In this document: one piece after another, positions 18,986 through 21,646 of the stretch | Layout: every line of letters starts with the position of its first letter | Numbering within the stretch: the stretch's first letter is position 1 | Origin: Anaerolineales bacterium | Lineage (GTDB): Bacteria; Chloroflexota; Anaerolineae; Anaerolineales; Villigracilaceae | Length of the DNA: 21,646 nt | Assembly: GCA_025966435.1 (NCBI GenBank) | Contig: JAICRQ010000006.1 | Coordinates: 1 to 21,646, forward strand | Direction: 5' to 3' | Translations under genes and position numbers: made by a program | The notes under the pieces: model-generated | The model's database searches: none | Told to the model about the DNA's origin: nothing | The model's input: the letters and a program-made list of their open reading frames with translations, nothing else

Positions 18986-21646
18986 CTACGGTACACCAAA
19001 GCGTAGCTGGGTATCGAGACCGACGTTGTTGTACCAAGGGAACCAGTAAATGGTGTCCAGCTGCGTGTTGGGCAGCGCCATCATTTCGGTGAAGCTGGTT
19101 TGTTTTCCATTGACCTTATAGATCACGCGCTCGGCGACCACGATGTCCTGATCGCTGACGATCTGTACGGGTCCGTTGTTGATGCTGGGGAAGCTCACAC
19201 GCGTGCTCTCGCCATCCAGGAGCGTGATGCCCTCGACCGGGGTCACCTCATTGCCGCCGATGAACACATGCACGGTGGCTGTGTTGCCGCTGACGTTCCC
19301 GATGCGCAGTTGTGTGTCCAAGTCTACGTTGTTGTACCAAGGCAGCCAGTAGGTCGTGTCTAACTGGCTCTCGGGCAGCGCCATCATCTCCGAGAAACTT
19401 GTCTGGATGTTGTTCACCTTGTAGATGACGCGCTCGGCAGCCACAATGTTCTGGTCGCTGACGATCTGCACCGGCCCATCATTCACACCTGTATAGCTTA
19501 GGCGCGTGCTCTCGCCTTCCAGGAGGGTGATGCCCTCGAGGGGGGTCACCTCATCCCCGCCGATGAACACATGCACGGTCGCCGTGCTGCCGCTGACGTT
19601 CCCGATCCGCAACTGGGTATCCAGATCCACGTTGTTGTACCAGGGCAGCCAGTAGGTCGTGCCCAGCTGGCTCTCGGGTAATGCCATCATTTCCGAGAAG
19701 CTGGTCTGCGTGCCTTGGACGGTGTAGATCACCCTCTCGGCGGCCACAATCTCCTGGTTGCTTTCGATCTGCACCGGTCCGTCGTTCACCGGGTAACTCA
19801 CCCGCGTGCTTTCTCCCGCAGCCAGGTTTAGGATGGGCATTGCCACGCCGCCGATGGTCACGGTGACAGTTGCCGGGTTGTCCGTCGCATTGGCGATGCG
19901 CAGCTGCGTGTCCAGATCCACGTTGTTGTACCAGGGCAGCCAGTACGTCGTGTCCAGCTGTCCATCCGGTAATCCCATCAGCTCTGTGAAGCTCGTGTTC
20001 ACTCCACCCACCTTGTAGATCACACGCTCAGCGCCGATCAACGGGACGGCATTCGTGTTCTTGATCTGCACCGGCCCGTCGTTAACACCAGTGTAGCTCT
20101 CGCGCAGACTTTGCCCCTGCTCCAATGTGTATGCCCCTTGCCGGGTGGCACCGACCCAGGCTTCGATCTTTGTCAGCCCGGCAGGCAAGGTGGATGTTGT
20201 AGTAAAGCTGCCCCAGTTTGCGACGTCAGCATACGTAGTACCCGCAGCGTTTATCGCGCGTACTTCCCAGTAGTACGTGGTATTTGTTCCCAGATTGGAA
20301 ATGTTTACAGATGTGGCTGGAGTGTTAGTCCAGGTGCGGTTGCACTGGTTGTCGTTGATCAGGTCATAGCAGTATTGATAGAAGCTTGCGAATGGGCTAC
20401 TGGTCCATGAAAGTGTGGTGCTTAAACTAACACCGTTACCTCCATGATCAGGCGAGACTTTGCTGAATACTCCTGGGGGATCGAGCGTCCGGAACGACCA
20501 GAACGCCGTGGGACTTCCATTCGCGTACGTGTTGCCAAAGGCATTGATGGCTCTCACTTGCCAGTAGTACGTTGTTTTGAGGCTTAATCCGCTTAGTAAT
20601 TTGCTTGTGGATGTCCCATTACTGATCCAGTTCGCGCAGGCATTGTCGTTCGTTGTATCATAGCAATACTGATACGAGGTGGCTCCAGCGCTGGCTCCCC
20701 AGCTCAGAGTGACGCTCGAGGGTCGATTTGTGGCACCGTTGGCTGGGCTGGTTTTGTTGAACGCTCCCGGCGGAGGGTTGCAGGTATAGAGCTTTACATT
20801 ATCTACCCACCAGCCCCAGTCGTAACCAGCTTCGTCCAGCCCCATCCGCCAGCGGAAGGTCACGGTCTTGCCTGCCAGTGACGCCAGATTCAGACGCGTA
20901 CTGATGTAGCCATGGCTGTCACCCGCAAACGCAGACCGCCCGGAAAGTGGATTGCCCGCACCTGTGAACAAGACACCATCATATCCATTAACGTTAATTA
21001 ATGACCCCGCATCTACCCACGTGGACCCGTTATTGATGCTGTATTCAAGCACACCCCCATCGTAGTAGGCGTCCGACGATTCGAAGCCATAGGCATGCGC
21101 AAAATGGAGATACGCATTTGCTGGAATCGTAAGCGGTTTCAATCTGGCAGTCGCATTGGTGATGGCATCCGGATAATCATCGGCATACAAAGAGTGCAAA
21201 CCCGATTGTGCGAATGGTCCAAAGGGCGAATCTAACTTCCAGCGCGGGTAAGCACCGTTGCTGAACGTCCAGTTTGCTGTTCCGCTTTCCAGATTGTCTG
21301 CAAAGATAACACTTGGACCACCTACCACGCATAGAGGCGCATCGGTATTGAAATTGGCTGCAGGCTGCCCGTTCATTTCCACGGCGTCGAGAGCATCTTT
21401 TACTTCGACGCAGTTCGCCGCTGTAATTCCTTTCTGCCCAATTAGGTTGGAGCAGGCTTGCTGGAGGGCGTAATACAGATCGGAGTAATCCGCACCAGAC
21501 GTCAGCAAATTCGTATTGGCTTGGTAGTAGATCGCAGCGGTCTTCGTCCAGCCAAGAGGAGTTACCGTTTTGAGATTGAAGGTATCGCCCTGTACCATCA
21601 AGTAGATAGCCTTGTTGTTAATCCCACTATTATGGTGCACCCCGCC
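18986..21646 (-). CDS. Second secreted M4 protease, 5' part outside the window
   Basis: The frame is open to the window edge: the last bases read G-G-V-H-H-N-S-G-I-N-N-K, the M4 motif around the catalytic histidine (thermolysin His231), so the zinc site H-E-x-x-H and propeptide lie beyond 21646. The GTG at 21640 is the Val codon of that motif, not a start. Numbering from it, the visible 886 residues hold the M4 C-terminal helical lobe (to about 100), a jelly-roll/MAM-like domain (110-287), two fibronectin III domains (about 291-385 and 389-481) and four WYNN repeats (about 490 to the end, R-F-G-V-P). It is a close paralogue of the neighbouring M4 gene, sharing A-D-Y-S-D-L-Y-Y-A-L and D-A-V-E-M-N-G-Q-P-A, but has one more fibronectin domain. 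Whether it also carries a beta-helix block cannot be seen. Confidence 0.9.
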   Translation of the reverse strand, partial: GGVHHNSGINNKAIYLMVQGDTFNLKTVTPLGWTKTAAIYYQANTNLLTSGADYSDLYYALQQACSNLIGQKGITAANCVEVKDALDAVEMNGQPAANFNTDAPLCVVGGPSVIFADNLESGTANWTFSNGAYPRWKLDSPFGPFAQSGLHSLYADDYPDAITNATARLKPLTIPANAYLHFAHAYGFESSDAYYDGGVLEYSINNGSTWVDAGSLINVNGYDGVLFTGAGNPLSGRSAFAGDSHGYISTRLNLASLAGKTVTFRWRMGLDEAGYDWGWWVDNVKLYTCNPPPGAFNKTSPANGATNRPSSVTLSWGASAGATSYQYCYDTTNDNACANWISNGTSTSKLLSGLSLKTTYYWQVRAINAFGNTYANGSPTAFWSFRTLDPPGVFSKVSPDHGGNGVSLSTTLSWTSSPFASFYQYCYDLINDNQCNRTWTNTPATSVNISNLGTNTTYYWEVRAINAAGTTYADVANWGSFTTTSTLPAGLTKIEAWVGATRQGAYTLEQGQSLRESYTGVNDGPVQIKNTNAVPLIGAERVIYKVGGVNTSFTELMGLPDGQLDTTYWLPWYNNVDLDTQLRIANATDNPATVTVTIGGVAMPILNLAAGESTRVSYPVNDGPVQIESNQEIVAAERVIYTVQGTQTSFSEMMALPESQLGTTYWLPWYNNVDLDTQLRIGNVSGSTATVHVFIGGDEVTPLEGITLLEGESTRLSYTGVNDGPVQIVSDQNIVAAERVIYKVNNIQTSFSEMMALPESQLDTTYWLPWYNNVDLDTQLRIGNVSGNTATVHVFIGGNEVTPVEGITLLDGESTRVSFPSINNGPVQIVSDQDIVVAERVIYKVNGKQTSFTEMMALPNTQLDTIYWFPWYNNVGLDTQLRFGVP
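18989..20173 (-). repeat. Four-unit WYNN repeat array of the second M4 protease
   Basis: Four units, the first again the variant type (T-N-A-V-P-L-I-G-A-E-R, F-T-E-L-M-G-L-P). Units 3 and 4 share the longer I-G-G-D/N-E-V-T-P-x-E-G-I-T-L-L form and look the most homogenised. Unit 2 has a one-codon deletion (S-Y-P-V-N-D in place of S-Y-P-G-V-N-D). The array ends at the stop codon in L-R-F-G-V-P. Confidence 0.9.

Overview
The window looks like a chromosomal segment from a Chloroflexota bacterium, probably Anaerolineae. That placement is inference: it rests on the style of the large secreted metalloproteases (M4 propeptide and catalytic sequence, carboxypeptidase-like repeats, aromatic WYNN repeats) and not on a marker gene. 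I see no rRNA, tRNA, CRISPR array, insertion sequence or phage gene.

Layout. Positions 3-2817 (+): the 3' part of an MFS permease, then a sugar/sorbosone-dehydrogenase-like beta-propeller protein, probably co-transcribed and overlapping by 119 nt. A bidirectional terminator (2861-2891) separates them from clpB, which runs on the minus strand (2932-5526). clpB and htpG (5782-7656, +) are divergent and share a 255-nt control region, making a protein quality-control pair (Hsp104/ClpB disaggregase and Hsp90). A second bidirectional terminator (7680-7715) ends htpG and the next minus-strand gene.

Positions 7731-21646 are all minus strand and form a secreted-protease locus: a metzincin-type zinc protease (7731-10811, TTG start); a decayed gene start (about 11081-11311) that looks like the signal peptide and first beta strands of a secreted sorbosone-dehydrogenase-like protein; a 2436-residue thermolysin-family (M4) protease (11498-18808); and the 3' part of a second, paralogous M4 protease (18986-21646, 5' end outside the window). 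Each of the three proteases has its own terminator. The giant M4 gene has a well-formed promoter and the metzincin gene has a candidate -10, so they are probably separate transcription units.

Two points stand out. First, all three proteases, from two unrelated catalytic families, end in the same appendage: four copies of a ~98-101-residue repeat centred on W-L-P-W-Y-N-N-V-D-L-D-T-Q-L-R and finishing identically in R-F-G-V-P at the stop codon. This looks like a shared surface-binding, substrate-binding or export module. Second, the 2436-residue M4 protease carries about 1,200 residues of three right-handed beta-helix modules alternating with two Ig-like domains, placed exactly between its FTP/PepSY propeptide and its catalytic domain. 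I do not know of this architecture as a described system; it is my best candidate for something new here.
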